Positions 43,813 to 54,384 are shown, counted from the first letter of the stretch. The stretch is 64,000 nt of DNA from Clostridium sp. OS1-26 (GCF_030915445.1 NZ_CP133264.1:1550001-1614000); one strand, 5' to 3'. Notes: generated from the letters alone by a model not told the origin. Program-made: numbers and translations.

Positions 43813-44112
43813 TATGCGACATAGCTTTTTATAGGGGATGAAACTAGAAAATTGACTTGCACAAAGGGCTATGTTTCCAAAGCTGAAGGTAGATTTAAAA
43901 ATTTTGTGTCAGTCTTAGTGAAGTGTTTTAAGACAACCTTAGAACCTTAGATACTGTTTGAGCGTAGCGAGTTTATCTAAGTTCTTAGGTCGTCTAAAAC
44001 ACAAGCTTTAGACTGACTAAAAGTTTTTAACGAACTGAAGCTTGGAAACATGGTCCGGGGTGTAAGTCAATTTTCGGCCTTTTAACCCTACACAGAGAAC
44101 TTATGTCGCATA
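43813..44112. repeat. 300-bp imperfect palindromic element
   Basis: The ends TATGCGACATA (43813-43823) and TATGTCGCATA (44102-44112) are exact inverted copies. Inside, GAAAATTGACTT pairs with AAGTCAATTTTC, ATGTTTCCAA with TTGGAAACAT, and GTCAGTCT with AGACTGAC, all in nested order. The centre (AGATACTGTTTGAGCGTAGC) holds further short pairs such as CTTAGA/TCTAAG. It has no coding capacity. It could be a MITE-type repeat or a long-hairpin RNA. It accounts for most of the gap between yajQ and glycosyltransferase 2. Confidence 0.65.
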
Positions 44113-44130
44113 ATTTCTATATTGTTAATT

Positions 44131-45254
44131 CTAACTATTTGAAACTTTATTATATGCGTTAATAGTTTGATATGCAGTTTTTTGCCAGCTTAGTTCTGAT
44201 GCTTTAACAATACCCGCTAAGATCAATCTTTCGCGCAGGTCATCGTCTAACAATACTCTAAACATGGAATAACATAAATCATCTACATCATTTGGGTTAA
44301 TAAGTAATCCACCATCACCTACTACTTCAGGAACAGAAGTAGCATTAGAAGCTACTACAGGTACTCCACAAGACATCGCTTCAATAGGCGGAAGACCAAA
44401 CCCCTCATAAAAAGAGGGATAAGCAAACAATTTGGCTGCATTATATATATATGGCAGATGATCGATTGTTATAAAACCTGGGAATATTACTTTATCAGAT
44501 ATACCAAGCTCCTCTGCTCTTTTTTTATAAGAGTCATATGACTTTCCTTTTTGCCAGCTATTACAAGACTTATATCTTTTTTATAGATAGATAAAAGCTT
44601 ACTAAAGCTTTCTATAAGACCAATTATATTTTTCCTAGGGCTAAATCCTCCAACATAGAGTATGAAATCTTCATCTATAGAATAATATTTCTTTGCAATT
44701 TTTTTACTTAAATCTCTATCTAAAGGTCTATAAATATCTTCGCTTGCTAAATGCGTAACAAATATTTTATTCTCAGGAAAATTAAAAGCTTCCATGATAT
44801 CTCTTTTAGAATAGTTAGAGACGGTAATTATTCCATCGCATGCTGATACAACCTTAGGGATATGCTCATGGAAAATTTTTAGGTATCTATCACTCACTGT
44901 TTCTGGCATCTTATAAGGAATTACATCATGAAGAGTAATCAAAAAATTACATTCTTTATTTTCAGGAAGTCCAACCCCGTTTTGAGGCACATGATAGAGC
45001 TCTATATCTGAACCTTTTAATATATTAGGTATATTTACCTCATCCCAAAAGCTATTATTATTACCTTCACTAATATTATTAAAACGAAAATTATCCTTAA
45101 AAGACATATCAGCCTCGCAGTTTTCGGGCATAAAAAGCAAATAATTATTTATGTTATCAATTTTATTTAAACAGTTAATTAACTGATAAGTATAGGTACC
45201 TATTCCTGTTCCTCTATACCATTTCGCCGCACGTCCGTCGATTCCTATTCTCAT
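44131..45254 (-). CDS. Family-4 glycosyltransferase 2 (frameshifted)
   Basis: About 374 aa when bridged. Same fold and order as glycosyltransferase 1: MRIGIDGRAAKWYRGTGIGT, ELYHVPQNGVGLPENKECNF, LYVGGFSPRKNIIGLIESF and AYPSFYEGFGLPPIEAMSCG. The frame breaks at the T-run 44548-44552 on the plus strand (A-run on the coding strand): adding one A turns GKKESHMTL into GKKGKSYDSYKKRAEELGIS, joining the two halves. Near CotS genes and divergent from the next one, which suggests spore-coat glycan synthesis. If the break is real, the acceptor domain would be made without the donor-binding half. Confidence 0.83.
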
Positions 45255-45368
45255 AAGATTAATCCTTTCGAATTTGCTATAATTTATTATATTAATGTTA
45301 TCTCAAAAGTGTTAATACTCTTCTAAATTAAATGTATTATTCATATAAATTATATAGGGGTGATTAAC

Positions 45369-46373
45369 ATGATGAGAGAATTTGAAATAGAAAGACAATT
45401 TGATATTAAAATTGAAAACATCAAACCAAATAAAGGAGTATACCTTTTAAAAACAGATAAAGGATTAAAATGTTTAAAAAAGATAAATTATGGAACACAA
45501 AAACTCCTATTTGTATATGGAGCAAAAGAGCACCTAATGAAGAATGGATTCCCAAGGGTAGATAGATATTGTGTTAACACTGAAGGTAACCCTTACGCCC
45601 TTGTAAATGAAGATATTTATACTCTTTCTGGATGGATAGAGGGAAGAGAGTGTGACTTTAAAAGCAAAGATGATCTGGTTAAAGCTGCTAAAAGTCTAGC
45701 CTACATGCATATAGCATCTAAAGGATATGAACCACCAGAAAATAGCAAGTTAAAAACTGACTTAGGAAGATGGCCCAGCCTTATGGAAAAAAGAGTAAGA
45801 TCTCTCGATAAGATGAGGGATATGGGAAGAAAAAAAGGAAGTAAAGGTAGTTTTGATTTAAATTACACAAAGACAGTTCAATTCTATAAAGATTTAGGTA
45901 AAAGGGCTATAAATGTGCTGGAAAGTTCAATGTATATGGATTTATGCAGAATTACAGAGGAAGAAAAAGGTTTCTGTCATCACGATTTCACATATCATAA
46001 TATAATAATAGATAAAGAGGATAATGTTAACGTGATAGACTTTGACTATTGTAAACGAGAGATAAGAAGCTATGATATATCTGCATTTATGATTAAAGTT
46101 TTAAAAAGAGTGAATTGGGATATTGAACATGCACAATTAATTATTGATTCTTACAATGATGTTAGTCCACTAAAAGAAGAGGAATATAGAGTATTATTCG
46201 CATTTTTACTATTTCCTCAACGTTTTTGGAGGCTTTCTAATAGGTATTATTATAATGAAGTAAATTGGCCTTCAAATACCTTTAACAATAAATTGGAGGA
46301 TTTGATTTCTGAGCAAGAGATATATACCAAATTTATGGATAATTTTAAAATGGTTTACGATCAAAAAGAATAG
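45369..46373 (+). CDS. CotS-family spore coat protein 3
   Basis: 334 aa. Kinase-like fold as in the other two: KPNKGVYLLKTDKGLKCLKK in the N-lobe, FCHHDFTYHNIII as catalytic loop, VNVIDFDYCKREIRSYDISA as DFD motif, and LLFPQRFWRLSNRYY near the end. Start at ATG 45369 after GGGGTGA; a GTG at 45360 would overlap that site. Divergent from glycosyltransferase 2, and closed by a hairpin terminator. With CotS 1 and 2 it shows an expanded CotS group in this coat region. Confidence 0.85.
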   Translation: MMREFEIERQFDIKIENIKPNKGVYLLKTDKGLKCLKKINYGTQKLLFVYGAKEHLMKNGFPRVDRYCVNTEGNPYALVNEDIYTLSGWIEGRECDFKSKDDLVKAAKSLAYMHIASKGYEPPENSKLKTDLGRWPSLMEKRVRSLDKMRDMGRKKGSKGSFDLNYTKTVQFYKDLGKRAINVLESSMYMDLCRITEEEKGFCHHDFTYHNIIIDKEDNVNVIDFDYCKREIRSYDISAFMIKVLKRVNWDIEHAQLIIDSYNDVSPLKEEEYRVLFAFLLFPQRFWRLSNRYYYNEVNWPSNTFNNKLEDLISEQEIYTKFMDNFKMVYDQKE

Positions 46374-46389
46374 TAGTGTTAAGCTAATG

Positions 46390-46440
46390 TAAACACATAG
46401 ACAAGAAGTCTTAGACTTTTATGTTTATGTGTTTATTTTT
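46390..46440 (+). terminator. Terminator after CotS 3
   Basis: Long imperfect hairpin with 10-bp perfect base (46390-46399 with 46426-46435) and an AAGTC/GACTT tip, followed by a T-run. Confidence 0.75.
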
Positions 46441-46447
46441 ATTATTC

Positions 46448-46474
46448 ACTTAAAGTTTAATAAAACATATTATA
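46448..46474 (+). promoter_or_regulatory. Sigma-K-like promoter of yabG
   Basis: AC (46448-46449), 16 bases and CATATTATA (46466-46474), the same -10 sequence as before manC. Sigma-K control is known for yabG in Bacillus subtilis. Confidence 0.45.
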
Positions 46475-46507
46475 TATAATAGAATTTTATATTTTGGAGA
46501 TGTTATT

Positions 46508-47368
46508 ATGAAGATAGGAGATATAGTAGTAAGAAAGTCTTATGGAAAGGATATTACATTTAAGATTATAGATATTAAAGAGGTAAATGAGGACATAATA
46601 TACTCGCTAAAGGGAATAGATTTAAGAATTATCGCAGATTCACCAGAAGATGATTTGGAATTAGTTTCAGAGAATTCCTCAACTGAACGAGAAAAAACAT
46701 TTAGCAGAAAGGTTAATGGTTCAATTAGAAATATTCTATTAAGTAGAGGAGGCTTTCGCAGTGAAGTCAGAGTAGTAAAACCGAACCCAACTAATGAACT
46801 TGCATTTGGAAGACCAGGCAAGATTCTTCATGTAGATGGAGATTCTGAATATCTAGATGTATGCTTAAAAGTGTATAAACAATTAATGCTAGATGTAGTT
46901 GGGAAAAATATAGCAGAAAAGGAGCAGCCTAAGGCTATATTGGAGCTAGTAAAACAAGTAAAGCCTGATATTGTTGTAATTACAGGACATGACTCTATAG
47001 CTAAAGGTACTAGAAATTATACTGATTTAAGCAACTATAAAAACTCAAAATATTTTGTAGAATCTGTAATGGAGTTAAGAAACTATGAATCAAGTTATGA
47101 TGATTTAGTGATTTTTGCAGGTGCATGCCAATCTTGCTATGAAGCTATTTTAGATGCAGGTGCAAATTTTGCCAGTTCACCTAATAGAATACTGATACAT
47201 TGCTTAGATCCAGTATTTTTGTGTGAAAGAATTGCATACACCAATATAGAAAAAGTAGTTTCTATCCAAAATGCTTTAGAAAACACTATAACTGGTACTA
47301 AAGGTATCGGCGGACTTCAAACGAGAGGAAAATATAGAGAGGGATTTCCTAAGTCACATTATATATAA
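46508..47368 (+). CDS. yabG: YabG, sporulation-specific coat protease
   Basis: 286 aa. YabG is a mother-cell cysteine protease that processes coat proteins and, in Clostridioides difficile, the germination factors preproSleC and CspBA. Visible: MKIGDIVVRKSYGKDITFKI at the N-terminus, LHVDGDSEYLDVCLKVYKQL, VVITGHDSIAKGTRNY with the conserved histidine, FAGACQSCYEAILDAGANFA with the conserved cysteine, and ENTITGTKGIGGLQTRGKYR. Complete and of normal length. A sigma-K-like promoter precedes it. Confidence 0.93.
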   Translation: MKIGDIVVRKSYGKDITFKIIDIKEVNEDIIYSLKGIDLRIIADSPEDDLELVSENSSTEREKTFSRKVNGSIRNILLSRGGFRSEVRVVKPNPTNELAFGRPGKILHVDGDSEYLDVCLKVYKQLMLDVVGKNIAEKEQPKAILELVKQVKPDIVVITGHDSIAKGTRNYTDLSNYKNSKYFVESVMELRNYESSYDDLVIFAGACQSCYEAILDAGANFASSPNRILIHCLDPVFLCERIAYTNIEKVVSIQNALENTITGTKGIGGLQTRGKYREGFPKSHYI

Positions 47369-47513
47369 ATTTTTTGATTTTAAAATATAGTGTATATATG
47401 AATAAACTTGAGGGAACAATACTTAAGGTAGTGAAAATTTAAATATTTGAGAGTGTTTACAAAAAATTAATATTGACAAAACAGATTGTTAACTGATAAA
47501 ATAAATAGTTTAT

Positions 47514-47542
47514 TTGACATTATATACATTGAGATATATAAT
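47514..47542 (+). promoter_or_regulatory. Consensus sigma-A promoter of veg
   Basis: Perfect TTGACA (47514-47519), 17-base spacer and perfect TATAAT (47537-47542). The veg promoter is known as one of the strongest vegetative promoters in Bacillus. Confidence 0.85.
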
Positions 47543-47569
47543 ATACAATGTGGAAAGAGGGTGTTTAGT

Positions 47570-47806
47570 ATGGAAAAAGCAAATGTATTGGCTTCAATAA
47601 GGAAAAATATTGAAGAACATGTTGGCGACAGGGTAACATTAAAAGCCAATGGAGGAAGAAGAAAGGTTTTCGTAAATAGTGGAGTTATAGAGAAAGCCTA
47701 CCCTAGCATATTTGTGATTAGATTAGAAAGCGACACCCAAAGGAAAGTGACTTATAGTTATTCAGATGTTTTAACCAAAACAGTTCAACTGGTTTTTGCT
47801 GTATAG
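47570..47806 (+). CDS. veg: Veg family protein
   Basis: 78 aa from the ATG at 47570, preceded by AAAGAGGGTG; longer in-frame starts upstream would overlap the promoter. It matches the Veg family: ASIRKNIEEHVGDRVTLKAN, GGRRKVFVNSGVIEKAYPSI and VTYSYSDVLTKTVQLVF. Veg is a small abundant protein that in Bacillus subtilis stimulates biofilm genes. Its place beside yabG is the same as in Bacillus, which supports both calls. Confidence 0.92.
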   Translation: MEKANVLASIRKNIEEHVGDRVTLKANGGRRKVFVNSGVIEKAYPSIFVIRLESDTQRKVTYSYSDVLTKTVQLVFAV

Positions 47807-47840
47807 AATCGGTACTAACTCATAGTACCGATTTTTTTTA
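47807..47840 (+). terminator. Terminator of veg
   Basis: 10-bp perfect stem (47807-47816 with 47824-47833), 7-nt loop and an eight-T run. Confidence 0.9.
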
Positions 47841-48166
47841 TCTTAAAACAACAAGACAATTTCAAACAAAAAGAAAGATGGTGGGTTTCCATCTTTCAAC
47901 TATGGTATAAAAGGGTATTGAGAATTTATGAGAGGTTATATGGTCAACAACCATTTCTAATATTACGCCAAAATTCAGCAAATGTCAATATATATAATGC
48001 TTATTAGCGTAGGAAACGTAAAAAATACCCCAAAAAATGATGAATATTGTAGTAAAAAAAATTCCTTTAACCTATTACTTATTATAAAAATATATGAAAT
48101 TTTATCATATTTCTTTATCAATGTTTGTATAAATAAATAGTAGGTTTAATGGGAGGGATATATCAT
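47841..48166 (+). other. Intergenic region between veg and sipL
   Basis: No gene is visible. A small hairpin (GAAAGATGG at 47873-47881 with CCATCTTTC at 47889-47897) is present, and the rest is A/T-rich sequence that must hold the sipL promoter. I could not single out a convincing sigma-E box. Confidence 0.4.
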
Positions 48167-49725
48167 ATGGCTATAGAGATGGTTAAAGAAAATATAGAGT
48201 GTGAACAATTGCTTGGTGAAAATTTTAGTGATACTGTAGTGAAAGGTGAATACGTAATACCTGATACGCATCCGGATGTTGGTGAAATATTATTACTTGA
48301 TGTTAAGCCGTTTATTACAAATACTGAAGTTATGCAGGATAAGGTATTTGTAGAAGGACAAATAGAATATACTGTACTTTATCTAGCAAGAGAGGAAGAC
48401 AGTTCAGGAGTTCATAGTACAAACTATACAGGAAAGTTTTCAAACTATGTAGAAATCCCTGGAGCAGAGCATAGAATGCTAAGTGATTCAGGCTGCTATA
48501 TTGAACATATGGAATGTGGCATTGTCAATGAAAGAAAGATAGCTGTTGAAGGTATTATAAAATTAAAATCCGAGATATACAAAAATTATGAATTTGAAGT
48601 AATAAAAGACGTAACAGGCTCACAGGATGTTCAAATGCTTAAAAATCCTGCCACTGTAGATAAAATAATAGGAACTGTTTCAGGTGACCTAATAGCCAAA
48701 AGTCACATGCAGATTCCTATGGAAAATCCACAAATAGGAACTATATTAAAATGTGAGGTTAGGGTTAACAAAAAAGATGTTAAGATTATGGAAGGCAAAG
48801 CATTAATAGATGCTAATGCTCTAATAACATTATTGTATAGAGGAAAAGATACTAGAGATATAATTTATGTAGAAGACAATGTACCAATAAGCAAAGAGAT
48901 AAATCTTGATGGAGTAAATCCAATAATGGATAATTATACAGAATTTAAGGTAGATGCTATAGAGTATGATATTAAAGAAGACGATCTAGGAGAAAATAGA
49001 ATTGTTGATATAGAGGCTTTAGTTAAATCTAATACTAAAGTTATGTATAAGGAAGAGATTGATATTATAGAAGATGCATACTCACCTTCAATACTTATGA
49101 AAATGGATAAAAAGGATTATGAATTAAACGTAATGCATGGACATTCAACTAACCAAAGTATAGTTAAATCAAGCATTGAATTAGAAGATAGACCAAGAGC
49201 ATCTAAAATAATAATGTGCTGTGGGGAGGTTTGTATAACAGATAAAAAGCTAGTGGAAGATAAGATTATTGTTGATGGAGTACTAAATACAGAGGTGTTA
49301 TATAAAACTTTTGATGAAGAAAAATACGTGCACACCGTTAATGAAGAGTTGCCATTTAGCTGTACTGTAGAAATACCAGGATGTAAAATTGATATGCAAT
49401 GCATAGCTAAGGCTTGCTTAGAGAATATCGATGCATCAATAGAGGCAAATACTATAGCAATAAAGGCTGTAGTAGACGTATATGGCAGAGTAAATTATGT
49501 TACACATAAGGAATTTTTAGTAGATATGGTTCCGGTAGATGGAGAACTTCCAAAAAGAAGGCAAGCATGACAATATATGTAGTTCAACACGGAGACACTT
49601 TATGGAAAATAGCTAAAAAATATTATACAACTATGGATGATTTAGTTAAGTTGAATAGTATGGAAAACCCAGAGGTCATAAAGGTTGGCGATAAGTTAAT
49701 TATCCCTGGTAGATCAATAATTTAG
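48167..49725 (+). CDS. sipL: SipL, SpoIVA-interacting spore morphogenetic protein (frameshifted before LysM)
   Basis: About 519 aa when bridged. Residues 1-455 carry repeated SPOCS (DUF3794) domains (KGEYVIPDTHPDVGEILLLD, VEGQIEYTVLYLAREEDS, VDGVLNTEVLYKTFDEEKY). The end is a LysM domain (YVVQHGDTLWKIAKKYYTTM). In Clostridioides difficile SipL uses LysM to bind SpoIVA and anchor the coat. The frame breaks at the A-run 49552-49556: as written the protein stops at 49570 and LysM opens with an overlapping ATGA at 49567. One extra A gives PKKKASMTIYVVQ, the natural fusion. Start ATG 48167 after GGGAGGG. Confidence 0.88.
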
Positions 49726-49855
49726 TTTGAATTAAAGGAAAATATAATAAAAATTATTATTAACTTCAGTAGTAAGTCTACTGAAGTTTTATTTATGTAT
49801 AACTATTTTAAATGTGGAAAAAATATAAAATATCTACAAGAAGGGGTGTATTGTC

Positions 49856-50698
49856 TTGGAAGAAAAGTTACAAGGTAATTTAATAATAATCGGAGGAGCA
49901 GAAGATAAAAAAGGTGAAAAGAGCATACTTAAAGAAGTATGCGGCAAGCTTAACAAAGAAGAAGATGTGCTTGTTGTAGCAACGATTGCATCACAGCTCC
50001 CAGAGGAATTAGGAAATGAATATAAAAGTATATTTGAAAATCTTGGAGTCCAAAATATTAAAATATTGAACATAAGAGAAAGAAAAGATGCTTATGATTC
50101 AAGTAATATTCAAATGATAGAAGAGGCATCCTTAGTTTTCTTTACAGGGGGAGACCAACTGAGAATAACAAGCTTAATAGGAGGAACTCCCTTATATTTA
50201 GGTATGAAGGATGTTTATGAGAAAGGATGTATTTTTGTTGGAACGTCTGCAGGAGCATCTGTTATGAGTGACACTATGGTAGTAACAGGACCAGACGAAG
50301 AATCGCCTAAAAAGTGCACATTAAAAATGGCACCAGGATTAGGGCTGATTAAAGGCGTAATAATAGATCAGCATTTTGCTCAAAGAGGAAGAATTGGAAG
50401 ATTACTAGTCGGAATAGCTGAGAACCCTCAAAGTTTAGGAATTGGAATAGATGAGGATACTGCTATAGTTGTAAATGAAGAAGGCGAATTAAAAGTAATA
50501 GGGTCTGGTGCAGTGTATATAATAGATGGAAGTAATATAAATTACAGTAATGTATCAGAGCAATATCAAGACGAAATACTATCTATTTTTAATGTAAAAT
50601 TGCACGTATTAAAAGATGGAGATAAATTTGATTTGAATAATAAAATACCATATAACGGAGAACAATTAAGCTATAAAAATGTAGAGAGTCGTAGCTAG
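49856..50698 (+). CDS. cphB: Cyanophycinase
   Basis: 280 aa. Serine-type exopeptidase of the S51 family that cuts the Asp-Arg polymer cyanophycin into beta-Asp-Arg dipeptides. Signature parts: NLIIIGGAEDKKGEKSILKE, the TGGDQLRI motif, the nucleophile elbow FVGTSAGASVMSD and DQHFAQRGRIGRLL with the histidine. TTG start after AAGGGGTG. Followed by cyanophycin synthetase at 26 bases, the usual cphB-cphA order. Confidence 0.93.
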   Translation: MEEKLQGNLIIIGGAEDKKGEKSILKEVCGKLNKEEDVLVVATIASQLPEELGNEYKSIFENLGVQNIKILNIRERKDAYDSSNIQMIEEASLVFFTGGDQLRITSLIGGTPLYLGMKDVYEKGCIFVGTSAGASVMSDTMVVTGPDEESPKKCTLKMAPGLGLIKGVIIDQHFAQRGRIGRLLVGIAENPQSLGIGIDEDTAIVVNEEGELKVIGSGAVYIIDGSNINYSNVSEQYQDEILSIFNVKLHVLKDGDKFDLNNKIPYNGEQLSYKNVESRS

Positions 50699-50724
50699 GA
50701 AAGAGGAGGACAATATACACAAAG

Positions 50725-53348
50725 ATGAAGATTTATGAAGTTAGAGTTTTTGAAGGAAGAAATATATACTCTCATAGAAAATGTATAAAGATGTGTGTAG
50801 ATTTAGAGGGATATAGGGATATTCCAACTAAGGATATAGATGGTTTTAATGAAAACTTACTAAAGAGCATACCTCAGTTATTTGAACATAGGTGTGGTAT
50901 AGATGAAGACTATGGTTTCCAAAAAGGCTTAGAGAAGGTACTTATCTTGCTCATGTATGTGAGCACATAATCATTGCAATTCAAAACATTCTAGGAATAG
51001 ATGCGGCTTATGGAAAGTCTAGAGAGATTAAGGGAAATAAATATTATATTATATATGAATACGGTCATAGGAATACAGGCGTGGAAGCTGGTAAAATAGC
51101 AGTAGAATTTATAAACAGCCTCATAAATAAAAAATCGTATAATTTTACTGCTGCGATGGAATCGCTGCGAACTATACTTAGGGCTGAAGAACTAGGTCCT
51201 AGTACTAGTGCAATATTAGAGGAAGTGAAAAAGAGAAAAATACCTGTGATGAGAATAAGCGAAGGAAGTATGCTTCAATTAGGTTATGGAAAGCATAGTA
51301 AACTTGTTGAGGCAACGATTTCGCACAATACTAAAGCTATTTCTGTAGATATAGCCTGCGATAAATTATTAACTAAAGAAATACTTTACAATCAGTGTTT
51401 ACCGGTTGCAGATGGGTATATAGTAAGGAATAGTTTAGAATTATTATTCAAAGCTGATAAAATAGGATATCCTATAGTTATAAAGCCTAGATGTGGCAAC
51501 CAGGGAAAAGGTGTTTTTGTTAATATAAAGAACGAAAAAGAAGCTCTTAGTGCTTACAACATATTATCAAAAGATTATAGCGATATAATTGTTGAAAAAA
51601 ATATAGTTGGTAGAGATTATAGAGTTTGTGTAGTTGATGGCAAAGTTGTAGCTGTGGCTGAAAGAATACCTCCATATATAGTTGGAGATGGTTTAAGCAG
51701 CATAAAAGAACTTATAAATGTAATAAACCAAGATAATAGGCGAGGAGAAGGCCACGAAAAACCTTTGACAAAAATTAAGATCAATGATGAGCTTAATGCG
51801 TATATTGGTAAAAATGGGTATGATTTAAGTTCTATTTTGGCCGAAGGAGAAAAGATTTTACTTAGGGAAAACGCAAACTTATCTACAGGTGGCAAGGCAA
51901 TAGATTGTACAGATATAATTTGCGATGAAAATATTAATATATGTGAAAGAGCAGCTAAAGCAGTGGGTCTTGACGTATGTGGCATAGATGTATGCTGTTC
52001 AGATATAAGTAAGCCAATTACAAAAGATGGCGCAATAATAGAGATAAATGCTGCACCAGGTATAAGAATGCACCATTACCCTAGTGAAGGAAAGAGTAGA
52101 AATGTTGCTGGTGCAATAGTAGATATGTTATTTAAAGATACTCCTAAACCTATACCTGTAGTATCTATTACTGGAACCAATGGAAAAACTACGACTACAA
52201 GATTAATTGGTCATGTATTAACTAAAGCTGGATACAATGTAGGAATGACTACAACTGGTGGAATATATATAAACAATAAATGTATTCATAAAGGAGATAC
52301 TACAGGATATTATAGTGCTAAATCAGTATTAATGAATAAGGAAGTTGATGCTGCAGTTTTAGAAACAGCAAGAGGTGGTATTATTAGAAAAGGCTTAGCT
52401 TACGATATGGCAGATGTAGGAGTTATCACCAATATAACTGAAGACCATTTAGGACTAGATGATATAGATACAATGGATGATATGGCTTATGTGAAGGCTT
52501 TAGTTGGAGAAGCTGTAAAAGATGAAGGATATGTTGTATTAAATGCTGATGATCCTGTTAGTGTAAGTATTATAAAAAGAACAAAAAGTAATATTATTAT
52601 GTTTTCTAAAGATAAATATAACTCCGTACTTAGAAGCAATATAAGAAAAGGAGGATATGGAGTATATACTCATGAGGGTGTTATATACGTTGAAAAAAGC
52701 GATGAGCTAACACCTTTGGTAAAAGTTACAGATATAAAAATTACCATAGGAGGAAGGTTGATTTATAATATAGAAAATGCTATGGCTTCTTGTGCAGCAC
52801 TCATTGGATTAAATATAAGTTGCTCTGCTATAAGAGAAGGAATAACAAGTTTTTATGGTGATGAAGAATTCAATCCGGGAAGATTTAATATGTATAAAAT
52901 AAATGGAGCATTAGTTGTTCTAGATTATGGTCATAATATAGAAGGCTATAAAGCTGTTTTAAAGGGCGCTAAAAATATAAATCACAATAGACTTGTGGGA
53001 ATAATAGGCGTACCAGGAGATAGAACTGATAGCAGCGTAAAAGAGCTAGGTAAAATAGCAGGAGAAAACCTTGATTATATATATATAAAAGAAGATAAAG
53101 ATAGAAGAGGCAGAAAAGTAGGAGAGATTGCATCCATCCTTGAAAAAGGAGTTATAGAATCCGAATTTGATAAAAAAAGGGTAGAAGTGATATTGGATGA
53201 AGTAGAAGCACTAGAAAAAGCCATTGATACCTCCAGGCCTGGAGATCTAATTATAATATTCTTTGAAGACCTAGAGCCATTAGTGCAATTAGTTAGGAAA
53301 AAAATCAATGCTCAAATAGATAAAGAGCAATCAGCAGTAATGGTATAA
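50725..53348 (+). CDS. cphA: Cyanophycin synthetase (frameshifted near N-terminus)
   Basis: About 874 aa when bridged, the family's usual size. It polymerises aspartate and arginine into cyanophycin using ATP. Order: N-terminal domain, ATP-grasp domain (PIVIKPRCGNQGKGVFVNI, GIDVCCSDISKPITKDGAII, EINAAPGIRMHHYPSEGKSR), then a Mur ligase domain (ISITGTNGKTTTTRLIGHVL-type P-loop, ETARGGIIRKGLAY). The frame breaks in the A-run 50931-50935: one extra A turns FQKGLEKVL into FQKRLREGTYLAHVCEHIII, joining the halves. Strong ribosome-binding site GAGGAGG. Clostridial cyanophycin is a nitrogen reserve reported mainly around sporulation. Confidence 0.9.
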
Positions 53349-53353
53349 GAGTT

Positions 53354-53412
53354 TTAAAATTGAAGCTATACTTTTAAGATTTTAAATCTTAAAAGTATAG
53401 CTTTAATTTTAA
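53354..53412 (+). terminator. Terminator of cphA
   Basis: Very long hairpin: 18-bp perfect core (53363-53380 with 53386-53403) with eight further outer pairs (53354-53361 with 53405-53412). Confidence 0.75.
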
Positions 53413-53462
53413 GGTTGTATTATACTATTTAGTATCATTAAATAGATTCCTGGAGGGCTAAG

Positions 53463-54305
53463 ATGTTAATAAAAGCTTATGCAAAGATTAATATATCCTT
53501 AGATGTTGTAGGAAAAAGAGAAGACGGATATCATCTTTTAAAAATGATAATGCAAACTATAGATTTATATGATCATATAAATATTAAAAAATACGATAAT
53601 GGTATAAAGATAACCTGTAATAAAGTATACGTACCAACTGATGAAAGAAATTTAGCTTATAAAGCAGCAGATCTTTTTATAAATACCTATGATATAGATG
53701 GTGGAGTAGAAATATATCTTAAAAAGAATATACCTGTAGCGGCAGGGCTTGCAGGTGGCAGCACAGATGCAGCAGCTGTATTAAAAGCTATGAGAAACTT
53801 ATATAAGCCAGAGATATCAGATGATGAGCTTATGAAATTAGGATTAAAGATAGGCGCAGATGTTCCTTATTGTATAGTAGGGGGAACTGCTCTTTGTGAA
53901 GGCATAGGGGAAAAGATAACTAAGCTTGCCGCCTTTAAAAATCATATATTAATAGTGGTTAAACCATCTTTTGGTGTATCAACTAAAGAAGTATATAAAA
54001 ATTTAGATATTAGTAAAATAAATAAGCACCCAGATACTGAACTTCTAATAAAAAGTATGGAAGAAGAAAATTTATTTAGAGTAAGTAAAAATATGAAGAA
54101 TGTCTTAGAAAATGTTACTTTAAGAAAACATACGATAATAAAGAATATTAAAAAGGAACTTCTAGATATGGGAGCAATGGGTGCGCTTATGAGTGGCAGC
54201 GGCCCTACAGTATTTGCATTCTTCGATGATATTCTAAAAGCACAGATTTGTTATGATAAGATTAAAAAGAAGTATAAGGAAGTTTTTATAACAAGAACAA
54301 TTTAA
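53463..54305 (+). CDS. ispE: IspE, 4-diphosphocytidyl-2-C-methyl-D-erythritol kinase
   Basis: 280 aa GHMP kinase of the non-mevalonate isoprenoid pathway. Motif 1: AYAKINISLDVVGKREDGYH. The ATP-binding motif is VAAGLAGGSTDAAAVLKAMR near residue 92. Motif 3: GALMSGSGPTVFAFF. Normal length, ATG after GGAGGG. In many clostridia ispE sits beside sporulation genes such as spoIIR, as here. Confidence 0.95.
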   Translation: MLIKAYAKINISLDVVGKREDGYHLLKMIMQTIDLYDHINIKKYDNGIKITCNKVYVPTDERNLAYKAADLFINTYDIDGGVEIYLKKNIPVAAGLAGGSTDAAAVLKAMRNLYKPEISDDELMKLGLKIGADVPYCIVGGTALCEGIGEKITKLAAFKNHILIVVKPSFGVSTKEVYKNLDISKINKHPDTELLIKSMEEENLFRVSKNMKNVLENVTLRKHTIIKNIKKELLDMGAMGALMSGSGPTVFAFFDDILKAQICYDKIKKKYKEVFITRTI

Positions 54306-54340
54306 AGCATCTAAAAGAAAATAATAAGGCAAATATTGAG

Positions 54341-54384
54341 AAGATGGAACTAAGCTTTGTATAACTTAGTTTCATCTTTTTTAT
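54341..54384 (+). terminator. Terminator of ispE
   Basis: 14-bp stem (54341-54354 with 54365-54378, one G-U) and a T-run. Confidence 0.85.

Noticed and set aside
43813..44112. tRNA or rRNA gene in the 300-bp palindrome
   Set aside because: No cloverleaf, TTCGA arm or rRNA motifs; the pairing is one long nested hairpin. No tRNA or rRNA gene was recognised in the window.
49567..49725. Separate small LysM protein gene after sipL
   Set aside because: A start codon overlapping the previous stop is possible, but one added A fuses it to SPOCS domains in the known SipL architecture.
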